Positions 25,863 through 34,149 of a DNA stretch of 64,000 bases are shown here, in pieces. This DNA comes from Sphingomonas naphthae. GTDB lineage: Bacteria > Pseudomonadota > Alphaproteobacteria > Sphingomonadales > Sphingomonadaceae. The notes below the pieces were generated by a model, which was not told where the DNA came from, did no database searches, and saw only the letters and a program-made list of their open reading frames with translations. The translations under genes and the position numbers were made by a program. The DNA lies in contig NZ_CP117411.1 of assembly GCF_028607085.1 (NCBI RefSeq), forward strand, positions 930,001 through 994,000, read 5' to 3'. How positions within the stretch are numbered: position 1 is the stretch's first letter; each line of letters starts with the position of its first letter.

Positions 25863-26500
25863 ATACCGACGACCTAATCAGCCGCCTCGCGGCCGATGTC
25901 CCGCCCGTGCCCCGGCACGCCATCGGGCGACGCCTTACGATCGGCGTCGTGATGGGTATGCTCGTGTCGCTCTTCTATGTTGTCACGATGATGGGCGTTC
26001 GGCCCGATCTGCAGATCGCCGTGCACGGTTTCGCGTTCTGGATGAAATGGGCGTACACGATCTCGCTGTCGTTCGCCGCCGTCGTGGTGACTTCGCAGCT
26101 GGCGCGGCCTGACAGCGACAGGATGCGCTGGGTGTGGCTGGTGGCAATCCCCGTGCTGCTATTGGCGAGCGTCGGTGTGTGGGAACTGGTGCGGACGCCA
26201 CGTGCCGACTGGCTCGCCATGTGGCTTGGCGCGAGCTGGATGGTGTGTCCGTGGCGGGTGCTGGCGCTGGCGATGCCGATATTCGTTGGACTGTTGTGGT
26301 CGTTCCGCAAGCTCGCGCCGACGCGGCTGCGTGCGGCCGGTGCTGCGGCGGGACTGGCGGCCGGGGCGTTCGCCGCGACCGTCTACTGCGTCCACTGTCC
26401 GGAGGTCTCGGCGATCTTCGTGCTGACCTGGTACTCGCTCGGCATACTGCTCGCGACCACGCTCGGTGCGCTGCTCGGCCCGCGCCTGTTGCGGTGGTAA
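25859..26500 (+). CDS. nrsF: NrsF-family (DUF1109) membrane anti-sigma factor
   Basis: The 213-residue product has a short cytosolic N-terminus and six predicted membrane helices, the DUF1109/NrsF layout. Cys130 (WMVCPW) and Cys177/Cys180 (YCVHCPE) sit near the positions of the two Cys residues (131 and 181) reported as essential for signal sensing in the Caulobacter homologue. It should hold SigF at the membrane and release it on metal or redox stress. It overlaps sigF by 4 bases, and the bufA2 promoter begins 15 bases after its stop. Confidence 0.92.
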   Translation: MNTDDLISRLAADVPPVPRHAIGRRLTIGVVMGMLVSLFYVVTMMGVRPDLQIAVHGFAFWMKWAYTISLSFAAVVVTSQLARPDSDRMRWVWLVAIPVLLLASVGVWELVRTPRADWLAMWLGASWMVCPWRVLALAMPIFVGLLWSFRKLAPTRLRAAGAAAGLAAGAFAATVYCVHCPEVSAIFVLTWYSLGILLATTLGALLGPRLLRW

Positions 26501-26514
26501 TTTTTCCGGCGGGT

Positions 26515-26540
26515 GTAACCACCGTCCCATCGACAGCGAA
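26515..26540 (+). promoter_or_regulatory. sigma-F promoter for bufA2-bufB-bufC-P460
   Basis: GTAACC (26515-26520), a 16-base spacer and CGAA (26537-26540) form a third perfect sigma-F site. The bufA2 start is at 26584, giving a leader of about 36 bases. Confidence 0.88.
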
Positions 26541-26583
26541 GGAATAGAGCCAATCTGGCCGTACGTCTTTCTGGAGAACCATC

Positions 26584-26841
26584 ATGACCATTCTTCGTAA
26601 CAGCGTGAGTTTCGCCGCCGCCGCCGCCGTGGTCGCTATTGCAGCCGCCGCCCCGACCGCTGCGTTCGCCAAAGGCGCCGCCAAGATTCATTGCTACGGC
26701 ATCAACTCGTGCAAGGGCACGTCGGACTGCAAGTCGGGTACGCACGAATGCAAGGGCCAGAACGACTGCAAGGGCCAAGGCTTCAAGGAAATCTCGGCGA
26801 AGGCCTGCACGGCGCAGCACGGCAGCACCTCGCCGAAGTGA
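26584..26841 (+). CDS. bufA2: BufA2-family bufferin precursor
   Basis: The 85-residue product has a signal peptide ending near AAFA (residue 29) and a short core with six Cys (37, 43, 49, 56, 62, 75), most in CKG/CKS-type repeats spaced 6-7 residues apart: INSCKGTSDCKSG, then HECKGQNDCKGQG. This is the BufA2 subtype of bufferin RiPPs, distinct from the four-Cys BufA1 at 24829-25107. It is the first gene of the operon with the modifying enzymes bufB and bufC. ATG 26584 follows GGAGA. Confidence 0.9.
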   Translation: MTILRNSVSFAAAAAVVAIAAAAPTAAFAKGAAKIHCYGINSCKGTSDCKSGTHECKGQNDCKGQGFKEISAKACTAQHGSTSPK

Positions 26842-26858
26842 TCGGCCAGCATCGTACT

Positions 26859-26922
26859 GATCGACGAGCTTCGTCGATCTAACTCACGACCCGGGCGTCC
26901 AAAGACGTCCGGGCCGACTTTT
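26859..26922 (+). terminator. double hairpin after bufA2 (attenuator)
   Basis: Two stems follow bufA2: GATCGACGA/TCGTCGATC (26859-26867 with 26871-26879, 3-base loop) and CCCGGGCGTC/GACGTCCGGG (26890-26899 with 26904-26913, one G-T pair), the latter followed by CCGACTTTT. This resembles a partial terminator that would make much more precursor mRNA than bufB-bufC mRNA. Confidence 0.6.
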
Positions 26923-26940
26923 CGCCGAGAGATTGCGTGC

Positions 26941-27771
26941 ATGACCATTCCCTTTGCCGGTTACGGCCTCGGCCTGCGCAAACCGCACTATGCCGATTTC
27001 CTCGATGGCTACGTCGATGTCGATTTCGTCGAGGTGATCTCCGAGAATTTCATGGTACCCGGCGGCCGTCCGCGCCAGATCCTGCGCGGCGTCCGCGCGC
27101 GCCACCCGGTCGCGCTGCACGGCGTATCGATGTCCATCGGCTCGGCCGACGGTCTCGACGGCGCCTATCTGACGCGACTGCGCGCGCTGGTTGACGAGAT
27201 CGAACCACTGTTCGTCTCTGATCATCTCAGCTGGTCGCGGATCGAGGGCTTCAATTCGCACGACCTGCTGCCGCTGCCTTATACTGAGGAAGCGCTCGAC
27301 CTCGTATGCGCGAACGTCGATCGCGCGCAGGATGCGCTCGGTCGAACCATGCTGATCGAGAACCCGTCCAGCTACATCGACTTTGCACCAGCCGACATGA
27401 CAGAATGGCAATTCCTCGATCGGGTTTGCGGGCGGACCGATTGTGGTCTGTTGCTCGACGTCAACAATGTATTCGTCAGCGCGACCAATCACGGCTTTGA
27501 TCCGATCGCCTATCTGGACGGTGTCCCGCACGATCGTGTCCGCCAGATCCATCTCGCCGGGCACAGCCAGGGCAAAGAATTGCTGATCGACACGCACGAC
27601 AAGCCGGTGCCGACGTCGGTTTGGGATCTGTACGCGCACGTGATCCCACGCCTCGGTGCGGTCGCGACGATGATCGAGCGCGACGACGACATTCCGCCGC
27701 TTGCTGATCTGTTGAGCGAACTTGGTACCGCACGCCAGATCGGCGGCAAGATGCTGGCGCGCGCGGCGTGA
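26941..27771 (+). CDS. bufB: BufB, multinuclear non-heme iron oxidase (DUF692/MNIO)
   Basis: The 276-residue product is a DUF692 TIM-barrel: YGLGLRKPHYADFL near residue 8, VEVISENFMVPGG near 31, LHGVSMSIGSADGLD near 59, FVSDHLSWSR near 91, IENPSSYIDF near 139, LLLDVNNVFVSATNHG near 174 and QIHLAGHSQG near 203, which carry the His/Asp/Glu iron ligands. MNIO enzymes modify Cys in RiPP precursors. In bufferin operons they act on BufA with BufC as partner. Its GTGA overlap with bufC shows coupling. It is the only MNIO gene in the window, so it probably serves both precursors. Confidence 0.93.
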   Translation: MTIPFAGYGLGLRKPHYADFLDGYVDVDFVEVISENFMVPGGRPRQILRGVRARHPVALHGVSMSIGSADGLDGAYLTRLRALVDEIEPLFVSDHLSWSRIEGFNSHDLLPLPYTEEALDLVCANVDRAQDALGRTMLIENPSSYIDFAPADMTEWQFLDRVCGRTDCGLLLDVNNVFVSATNHGFDPIAYLDGVPHDRVRQIHLAGHSQGKELLIDTHDKPVPTSVWDLYAHVIPRLGAVATMIERDDDIPPLADLLSELGTARQIGGKMLARAA

Positions 27772-28514
27772 GCCTCCTTGCCCTCCAGCGCGATTTCAGG
27801 GCGTGGCTCGTCGATGAGGACGCGGGTGCGGCCCGGCGCCTCGGCGTGTCGGCCGTACCGGGTCTCGGGGTCTACCAGAACAATTACCGCGCGCAGCTTG
27901 TCGCCTGCCTTGAGGAGACTTTCGCACGCACGCGCGATTGGATCGGCGGCGGCGCATTTCACGAAGCGGTCATCACGCATATCGCCCGCGTGCCGCCGAA
28001 CAACTGGACACTTGACGCCTATCCGCGCGATTTCCCGGCAACGCTGGCGATGCTCTATCCGGACGATGCCGAGGTCGCGGAACTTGCCTGGATCGATCTT
28101 GCGCTCGGCGAGGCTTTTGTCGGCCCCGATGCGGTCGCGCTGACGACGGAGGAGCTGCCAGGCGTCGATTGGGACACGGCGATCCTGCGCTTGACCCCGA
28201 CGCTCGATCTTGCCGATCTCACCACCAACGCGACGGCGATCTGGTCGGCGCTTGCCGAGGGAGAAGTGCCCCCCGCGGTCGAGGCACTTCCGCAGACCGG
28301 TGCCATCCTGGTATGGCGACAAGGGCTGTCCGCGCAGTTCCGCGCGATCGATCACTACGAGCGCCAGGCGCTTTTGTCGGCACGTGACGGCCTGTCGTTC
28401 GCGGAATTGTGCGACGTGATGGTGGCCTCCCGGGGCGAGACCGAGGGCATCGCCCGTGCTGGCGCATTGCTAGGACGATGGGTCGCCGACGGGCTGATCG
28501 TCGCGACGCAATGA
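27768..28514 (+). CDS. bufC: BufC, DUF2063-type RiPP partner protein
   Basis: The 248-residue product begins LLALQRDFRAWLVDED and has GLGVYQNNYRAQLVACLEETFARTRDW near residue 29, the classical DUF2063 (once 'putative DNA-binding') domain that pairs with MNIO enzymes and recognises the precursor, followed by a C-terminal winged-helix-like region (LSFAELCDVMVASRG). GTG 27768 overlaps the bufB stop. The cytochrome P460 gene follows after 10 bases. Confidence 0.9.
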   Translation: MSLLALQRDFRAWLVDEDAGAARRLGVSAVPGLGVYQNNYRAQLVACLEETFARTRDWIGGGAFHEAVITHIARVPPNNWTLDAYPRDFPATLAMLYPDDAEVAELAWIDLALGEAFVGPDAVALTTEELPGVDWDTAILRLTPTLDLADLTTNATAIWSALAEGEVPPAVEALPQTGAILVWRQGLSAQFRAIDHYERQALLSARDGLSFAELCDVMVASRGETEGIARAGALLGRWVADGLIVATQ

Positions 28515-28987
28515 TGGGGTCATCATGCGATTAAAGGTTCTGCTAACCGGTGCAGTAGCGATAAGCGGGGCGCTCGCGTTTCGCGCTGCTCAGGGCAATG
28601 CTCGCGCTGCTGCCGCGACTGGCGGAACGCCCGCTTACACGAAGGGTGGCCGATTGATTGTTCCGGCCGATTACCGCGAATGGGTGTTCCTCTCGTCGGG
28701 TATCGACACGAGCTATACCGAGCGCCCGGTGCACCAGTTCGACAATGTGTTTGCGCCGCGCGATGCCTATCGCGCTTTTCTCAAGACCGGCGTCTGGCCC
28801 GACAAGACGGTGCTGATCGTCGAAAATCGCGCGGTGGAGACCAAGGGTTCGATCACCAGATCCGGCCAGTTCCAGACCAGTGGCGTGATTGGACTAGAGC
28901 GTGCTGCGGATAGATTGAATCGATTGGGGATTCCCGACGGTCGCTGGATGTGATTCAAGCTGCTGGCTGGCGAGGAGGTCAGTCAGA

Positions 28988-29368
28988 ATGGCACGAGCCT
29001 ATTCGCAAGATTTGAGGGACCGGGTGATCGATGCGGTGCTGCGTGGCGGAGAGAGCCGGCGGTCTGCGTCGCGGCGCTTCGGGGTAAGCGAGGCCTCGGC
29101 GATCAAATGGGTGCAGCGGGTCGAGCGGCTGGGTGACCGGCGGTGCGCCGGCACTGGCGGGCACCGTCCCTCGAAGGTGAAGCCGGAGCGCGACTGGTTG
29201 CTGGCGACGATCGCGGAGGAGCCCGACATCACACTGGCGGCCCTGTCGGCCCGGCTACTGGCCGAGCGCGGCGTACGGGCGGACACCGGCATGCTGTCGC
29301 GCTTCTTCACCGGCGAAGGCATCAGCTTCAAAAAAAACCGTGCTGCCCAGCGAGCAGGACCGGCGTGA
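28988..29368 (+). CDS. IS630 transposase, first frame (HTH part)
   Basis: The 126-residue frame begins [20 protein letters not shown] and contains the Tc1/IS630-type helix-turn-helix regions ([19 protein letters not shown]) and a second winged-helix part ([21 protein letters not shown]). The frame ends shortly after a run of eight A (29330-29337). The catalytic domain is in the next frame, so a programmed ribosomal or transcriptional frameshift at this A-run should make the full enzyme. Confidence 0.9.
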   Translation: MARAYSQDLRDRVIDAVLRGGESRRSASRRFGVSEASAIKWVQRVERLGDRRCAGTGGHRPSKVKPERDWLLATIAEEPDITLAALSARLLAERGVRADTGMLSRFFTGEGISFKKNRAAQRAGPA

Positions 29369-29936
29369 CGTTGCCCGCCGGCGGGCGAGCTGGAAACGGT
29401 ATCAGGGCAAGCTCGATCCCCGGCGGCTGGTCTTTATCGACGAGACCTGGGCCAAGACCAACATGACGCGCACCCATGGGCGTTGTCGGCGCGGGGAGCG
29501 TCTCCATGCCAAGGTGCCGCATGGCCACTGGAAGACGCTGACTTTCCTGGCGGCGCTCCGCCACGACCGGATCGATGCACCTGCGGTGATCGATGGCCCG
29601 ATCAACGGCAAAAGCTTCCTCGCCTACGTCGAGCAAATCCTCATCCCGACGCTTGGCCCCGGCGACATCGTCATCCTCGACAATCTCGGCAGCCACAAAG
29701 GTGAGGCTGTGCGCAGCGCCATCCGGGCCGCAGGTGCAAGGCTACTGTTCCTTCCGCCCTACAGCCCAGACCTCAACCCGATCGAGCAGGTCTTCGCCAA
29801 GCTCAAGACGCTCCTCCGCAAGGCCGCAGAGCGCACTGTCGAAACCACATGGCGACGCATCGGATCGCTCCTCGACGCCTTCTACCCGTCCGAATGCGCC
29901 AATTACCTCGTCAACTCCGGCTATGCTTCAATCTAA
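29340..29936 (+). CDS. IS630 transposase, second frame (DDE catalytic part)
   Basis: The 198-residue frame carries the catalytic triad of the IS630 family: Asp in [12 protein letters not shown], Asp in [12 protein letters not shown] and Glu in [16 protein letters not shown]. It overlaps the first frame by 29 bases. In its own frame, coding sequence continues upstream to the A-run, which supports a fused product through frameshifting rather than separate translation. Confidence 0.9.
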   Translation: MLPSEQDRRDVARRRASWKRYQGKLDPRRLVFIDETWAKTNMTRTHGRCRRGERLHAKVPHGHWKTLTFLAALRHDRIDAPAVIDGPINGKSFLAYVEQILIPTLGPGDIVILDNLGSHKGEAVRSAIRAAGARLLFLPPYSPDLNPIEQVFAKLKTLLRKAAERTVETTWRRIGSLLDAFYPSECANYLVNSGYASI

Positions 29937-30332
29937 TAACAGAATGCTCTAGAGGCGCATGTGAAGGACAAGGCGCGGTTCAAAGGTGGCTGGGGATTCT
30001 TCGGCGCAAAAGGCGAAATGTTTCCATACACCGCCAATTGCTATGCCTGCCATCAGCAGCATGCCGCCGCCAACACCACCTTCGTGCAATTCTACCCGAC
30101 GCTCCTTCCGGCGGCGACGCGTCTCAAAACGCTTAGCCCAGCCTACCTGGCGGACCTTGCACGGCTCGCCAAAAAGTGATGTGAAACTAGCCGAATTTTG
30201 CCGAAATTCGGGGTGTCCGGATCGATGGGTCGCGGATACTGCGAGGAGTGACACACCAGCACATGGTACGATCTGACCTGCTCCCCGGAAATCATGCCAT
30301 TGGTAGGTTAGCTCGTCAGATGGAGACGAGCG

Positions 30333-30596
30333 ATGCGTCGAGGCCGTTTTACCGAGGACCAGATTATTGGCGTGCTGCGTGAGCACGAGGCGGGCGTGAA
30401 GACCGCCGAGCTATGCCGGAAGCATGGCATCAGCGATGCGACGTTCTACAACTGGAAGGCGAAGTACGGCGGCATGACCGTGTCGGAGGCGGCGCGGTTG
30501 CGCACGCTCGAGGATGAGAACCGTCGGCTGAAGAAGCTGCTGGCGGAGTCGATGCTGGACGTGTCGGCGCTGAAGGATCTGCTGGGAAAAAACTGA
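30333..30596 (+). CDS. IS3-family transposase OrfA
   Basis: The 87-residue OrfA has a helix-turn-helix ([39 protein letters not shown]) and a leucine-zipper-like tail ([19 protein letters not shown]). A run of six A (30587-30592) before its TGA allows a -1 frameshift into OrfB, reading [11 protein letters not shown] across the junction, as in other IS3 elements. Confidence 0.93.
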   Translation: MRRGRFTEDQIIGVLREHEAGVKTAELCRKHGISDATFYNWKAKYGGMTVSEAARLRTLEDENRRLKKLLAESMLDVSALKDLLGKN

Positions 30597-30604
30597 CCCG
30601 GTCT

Positions 30605-31453
30605 GTGGATCGCTACGCTGCGGTGGAGAAGCTGATGGCCGACCACGGCTTCTCCGAGCGTCGCGCTTGCAGACTGATCGGGGTCAACCGGTCGGCATGG
30701 CAATATGAGCCGCTTCGCGGGAAGGACGACGCTGTGCGCGAACGGATGCGCGAGATCGCCAACGAGCGTCGTCGGTTCGGTTATCGCCGGCTGGCGGTCC
30801 TGCTCCGGCGTGAAGGCAAGGGCATGAACCTGAAGAAGATGTACCGGCTGTATCGCGAGGAGCGGCTGACGGTGCGAAAGCGCGGCGGCCGAAAACGAGC
30901 GTTGGGCACGCGGGCGCCGATGGCGATTCCGCAGGAACCCAACCAGCGCTGGTCGCTCGACTTCGTGTCGGATGCATTGGCCTGCGGCCGGCGGTTCCGC
31001 CTGCTCAATGTCATCGACGACTACAGCCGGGAGTGCCTGGCCTGCATCGTCGATACCTCGCTGTCAGGGCGGCGTGTCGTGCGGGAGCTGACGGCCATCG
31101 CCGAGCGTCGTGGGCTGCCATGCATGGTGGTCAGCGACAACGGGACCGAACTGACCAGTCACGCCGTCCTCGCCTGGTGCCAGGACACGGGCGTGGAGTG
31201 GCATTACATCGCGCCGGGCAAGCCGCAGCAGAACGGCTTTGTCGAGAGCTTCAATGGTCGCTTGCGCGACGAGTGCCTGAACGAGCACCTGTTCTCCTCG
31301 CTGGCTGCGGCGAGACGGATCATCGAGGCATGGCGGACAGACTATAACACCGTGCGTCCGCACAGCAGCCTCGGCGGCATGGCGCCCGCCGAGTTTACCA
31401 ACCGCCCCCGCCAGGGGCATGAGGACACCGAAGCTAACTTATCAGCGGCATGA
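30605..31453 (+). CDS. IS3-family transposase OrfB (DDE)
   Basis: The 282-residue OrfB has the HTH_21 region ([21 protein letters not shown]) and an integrase-type catalytic core with Asp in [10 protein letters not shown], Asp in [11 protein letters not shown] and Glu in [20 protein letters not shown], followed by [12 protein letters not shown]. The usual product is an OrfAB fusion made by -1 frameshifting; the GTG at 30605 may also serve as an independent start. No break is seen, so the element is probably still active. Confidence 0.93.
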   Translation: MDRYAAVEKLMADHGFSERRACRLIGVNRSAWQYEPLRGKDDAVRERMREIANERRRFGYRRLAVLLRREGKGMNLKKMYRLYREERLTVRKRGGRKRALGTRAPMAIPQEPNQRWSLDFVSDALACGRRFRLLNVIDDYSRECLACIVDTSLSGRRVVRELTAIAERRGLPCMVVSDNGTELTSHAVLAWCQDTGVEWHYIAPGKPQQNGFVESFNGRLRDECLNEHLFSSLAAARRIIEAWRTDYNTVRPHSSLGGMAPAEFTNRPRQGHEDTEANLSAA

Positions 31454-31474
31454 AAACGGGGAGCAGGTCAGATC

Positions 31475-32881
31475 TTAAGCAGTGCCGCCAAGCCACGCAT
31501 TGCGGTCGCGCAGGCGGCGCTTGTAATCGGGTTCGGCAAGCGCATGCAGCAATTGGTCCGCGCGCGCCAGCACCGCGCGGCGATTGGCGCCCGACAGCGC
31601 ATCCTCGGCGAGTTCACGGAACGCGGTCGCCTGCCGCGCCAGCACGGCGACCCGGTCGGGCGCGTCGCAACTGAGCGCGACGTCGCCAAGTGCCGCGAGG
31701 CAGCGATTGCCGGTGATCATGTCGGCAGAGGCATATTGCGCGAGCGCCCCGAACGCGCGGTCGATGAAGCCGGCAAACGTCATTGGGTGCGCGATAACGC
31801 GAAGCGCGCCGTCATCGTCCGCGCGCAGTCGCGACGGCAGGTCACGCCGCGCCAGATCGGACAGCGCCGCGCCGAGCCAGTCGAGGCAGGAATTCGCGGT
31901 GAACGGATCGTTGACACCGGGCGACAGCGCGCGCGCCGCGATCTCGACCAGTTCGTCGATCGGGAAGCGCAGATCCTGTAACGCCGTCCGCCGTGATCCG
32001 ATCGCGAAGGCGGCGCGCAGGGCCTTTGCGGCATCGTCGTCCAGATCCTCGGCAGGCCAGGCCTCGACCAGAACGCTGCCGCGATGGGTGAAGTCGCCGG
32101 GCTGATATTGCAGGCGCAGGATCAGGCCATGATCGCGCGCGGTATCGATCAGCGCGGCCTCGTCGATCAACTGGATATAGCCGGTGTCCTTCGCGCGGAC
32201 GGCGGCAAGGCGCTCGATCGCGGCGACATCGGCGTCGGGGCGGAAGGCGGCGGGGATGCGTGGGTCGTCGGCACGCTCGTCAAGCGGCTGGCCGACAAAG
32301 ACCGGGAAGCGATTGTCGATCTCCGCGATCAGCCGGTCGCCGATCCGCTCGATCACGCTGTTGATATGGATGCGGCTGGGAACGTGGTGGATGAAGAAGA
32401 TCAGCACCGCGATCGAGCAAAGCACCAGCAGTACACCGACCAGCACGGCCAGTTGCGGCACGAACGCGGTCTCGCCCGCGATCTCACCGGGCGAGCGGAT
32501 CGTGCGGACCACGATCAGCGAGTAGAGGAAGGTCGCGATGAAGGTGCCCAGCGTCACCTGGTTGCCGCGATCGGACATGAAGTTGCTGAGCAGGCGCGGG
32601 CCGTACTGGCCCGAGGCATAGACGACCGCCGCGATCGTGACCGAGAAGGTGGTGCCGGCGACGCCGATCATCGAACCACCGATCGACGACAACAGGCTGC
32701 GCGCACCATCGGGTCGCGCGGCCTGGAGCCAGGGCATGCGGTCCATCCAGGTCGTCGCATGATGGCTGTCGAGCCAGACCAGTCCCGCCGCCAACAGCAT
32801 CGCGCCGACCGCCATAATTGACGGCAGGAACCAGTAACTCTCGCGCAGATGATCGGCAATGCGCAGCAGACGGGCTCTCAC
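31475..32881 (-). CDS. DUF2254 membrane protein
   Basis: The 468-residue product has four predicted membrane segments in the first 150 residues and a large cytosolic C-terminal domain, the DUF2254 layout (VYASGQYGPRLLSNFMSDRGNQ near 89; ALSPGVNDPFTANSCLDWL near 336). Function is unknown; these proteins are predicted ion channels or transport regulators. GTG 32881 overlaps the stop of the antiporter gene. It is the last gene of the ion-transport operon. The IS3 element is inserted with its target repeat adjoining the stop codon. Confidence 0.85.
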   Translation of the reverse strand: MRARLLRIADHLRESYWFLPSIMAVGAMLLAAGLVWLDSHHATTWMDRMPWLQAARPDGARSLLSSIGGSMIGVAGTTFSVTIAAVVYASGQYGPRLLSNFMSDRGNQVTLGTFIATFLYSLIVVRTIRSPGEIAGETAFVPQLAVLVGVLLVLCSIAVLIFFIHHVPSRIHINSVIERIGDRLIAEIDNRFPVFVGQPLDERADDPRIPAAFRPDADVAAIERLAAVRAKDTGYIQLIDEAALIDTARDHGLILRLQYQPGDFTHRGSVLVEAWPAEDLDDDAAKALRAAFAIGSRRTALQDLRFPIDELVEIAARALSPGVNDPFTANSCLDWLGAALSDLARRDLPSRLRADDDGALRVIAHPMTFAGFIDRAFGALAQYASADMITGNRCLAALGDVALSCDAPDRVAVLARQATAFRELAEDALSGANRRAVLARADQLLHALAEPDYKRRLRDRNAWLGGTA

Positions 32882-34149
32882 GATGTGCTGTCCTTCGCCG
32901 TCAGATGTTCGAGAACGCGCTTGATAGTGCCGCCCTGCACGATCACGGAGAACAGGACGACGACATAGGTTGCGGCCAGGATCACCGAACGCTGCGGCCC
33001 CTCGGGCAACCCCAGCGCGAGCGCGATCGAGATGCCGCCGCGCAGTCCTCCCCAGATCAACGTCACGGGTGCGACGGGGCCGTAATGATAACGCGGACGG
33101 ATGGCGCGCAGCGGCAGGACGACCGAAATCGCACGAGCCAGCAGCGCGAGCGGGATCGCCGCCACACCCAGCACCAACAGTCGCAGGTCGCCCGGGATCG
33201 TGACCACCTCCAGCCCGATCAGCAGGAACAGGACCGTATTGAGGATGTCGTCGATCAGATCCCAGAATTTGTGCAGATAGTCGCGTGTCGTGTCGCTCAT
33301 CGCATGCGCGACCCCGGCATTGCCGATGATGAGCCCCGCGACCGCCATCGCGACCGGGCCGCTGGCATGGAGCGGGCGGGCGATCGCGTATCCACCCATG
33401 ACGACCGCCAGGCTGATCAGCACCTCGACCTTGTAGTCGTCGATCGACCGCATCGCGCGAAACGCGATCCAGCCTATCACGAGGCCCAGCAGGATGCCGC
33501 CGCCCGCCTCGACCGCGAAAAGTTCGGCGCCGTGGGCAACGGAGAAGGGTTCCCCCGACAGCGCGGAGACGAGAAGGATGGTGAAGATCACGACACCGAC
33601 GCCGTCGTTGAACAGGCTTTCGCCGGCAACCGTGGCCTCGAGCGCGGGCGAGACATTGGCGCGTTTCAGAACGCCCATCACCGAGACGGGGTCGGTCGGG
33701 CTGATCAGCGCACCGAACACGAAGCACCAGATCGCGGGGACTTCGAAGCCGATGAGCCGCGCGAGCAGGAGGAAGCCACCGCCGACCAAGGCCGTCGAGA
33801 GCACCACGCCGATCGTACTGAGCACGAGGATCGGCCAGCGGCCGCGCGCCATCTCGGTCCAGTCGACATGCAGCGCGCCCGCGAACAGCAGGAAGGAGAG
33901 CATGCCTTCCATCAATGTCGTGTGGAAATCGATCCCCGCGATGAAGCGCATGACATCGTGGCCAAGCCCGGCGCGGGGGAACAGCCGGTCGAGCACCACG
34001 ACGATCAGCGACGCGACGGCGCCCATGATGGTCAACCCGATCGACGACGGCAATTGCAGGAACCGGAAGTTGAGATAGCCGAGCGCCGCCGCCAGCACGA
34101 TCAGGATGGCGGCGGCATCGAACGGCGTCAGCGTCAGGCCGCCGATCAT
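32878..34149 (-). CDS. CPA1-family Na+/H+ (cation:proton) antiporter
   Basis: The 423-residue product has about twelve membrane segments and CPA1 hallmarks: FVFGALISPTDPVSVMGVLK near residue 144, the ion-binding core ATVAGESLFNDGVGVV near 171, and WGGLRGGISIALAL near 363. It exchanges Na+ or K+ for protons across the inner membrane. It overlaps both neighbours by 4 bases and is therefore coupled to the DUF389 and DUF2254 genes. Confidence 0.9.
   Translation of the reverse strand: MIGGLTLTPFDAAAILIVLAAALGYLNFRFLQLPSSIGLTIMGAVASLIVVVLDRLFPRAGLGHDVMRFIAGIDFHTTLMEGMLSFLLFAGALHVDWTEMARGRWPILVLSTIGVVLSTALVGGGFLLLARLIGFEVPAIWCFVFGALISPTDPVSVMGVLKRANVSPALEATVAGESLFNDGVGVVIFTILLVSALSGEPFSVAHGAELFAVEAGGGILLGLVIGWIAFRAMRSIDDYKVEVLISLAVVMGGYAIARPLHASGPVAMAVAGLIIGNAGVAHAMSDTTRDYLHKFWDLIDDILNTVLFLLIGLEVVTIPGDLRLLVLGVAAIPLALLARAISVVLPLRAIRPRYHYGPVAPVTLIWGGLRGGISIALALGLPEGPQRSVILAATYVVVLFSVIVQGGTIKRVLEHLTAKDSTS

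Larger units (their letters stand above)
28897..29949 (+). mobile_element. IS630-family insertion sequence in cytochrome P460 gene
   Basis: The 1,053-bp element is flanked by duplicated TA (28895-28896 and 29950-29951), the IS630/Tc1 target. The ends are imperfect inverted repeats: GAGCGTGCTGCGGATAGATT on the left and, read inward, GAGCATTCTGTTATTAGATT on the right. It holds a two-frame transposase joined at a run of eight A. The intact ends and clean target suggest a fairly recent insertion. Confidence 0.9.
28525..30179 (+). pseudogene. cytochrome P460 family protein, interrupted by an IS630-type element
   Basis: Two parts flank the insertion. The 5' part (28525-28896) has a signal-like N-terminus and the P460 fold stretches PADYREWVFLSSGIDTSY and FDNVFAPRDAYRAFLKTG. 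The 3' part (29952-30179) continues with AHVKDKARFKGGWGFFG and the haem-binding CYACH. Joining the parts at a single TA restores one frame of 199 residues reading VIGLEAHVKD across the join. P460-family haem proteins oxidise hydroxylamine or act in peroxide/NO chemistry. It is the fourth gene of the bufA2 operon and is inactive here. Confidence 0.88.
30274..31470 (+). mobile_element. IS3-family (IS407-group-like) insertion sequence
   Basis: The 1,197-bp element begins TGACCTGCTCCCCGGAAATC and ends in the inverse (read inward TGACCTGCTCCCCGTTTTC). It is flanked by a direct 4-bp repeat GATC (30270-30273 and 31471-31474), the target length typical of the IS407 group. Two overlapping-frame transposase genes fill it. 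It lies between the P460 remnant and the DUF2254 gene, whose stop codon begins right after the repeat. Confidence 0.92.

Noticed and set aside
26859-26913. Small structured RNA or riboswitch after bufA2
   Set aside because: The two stems are simple hairpins without conserved riboswitch elements; an attenuator explains them better.
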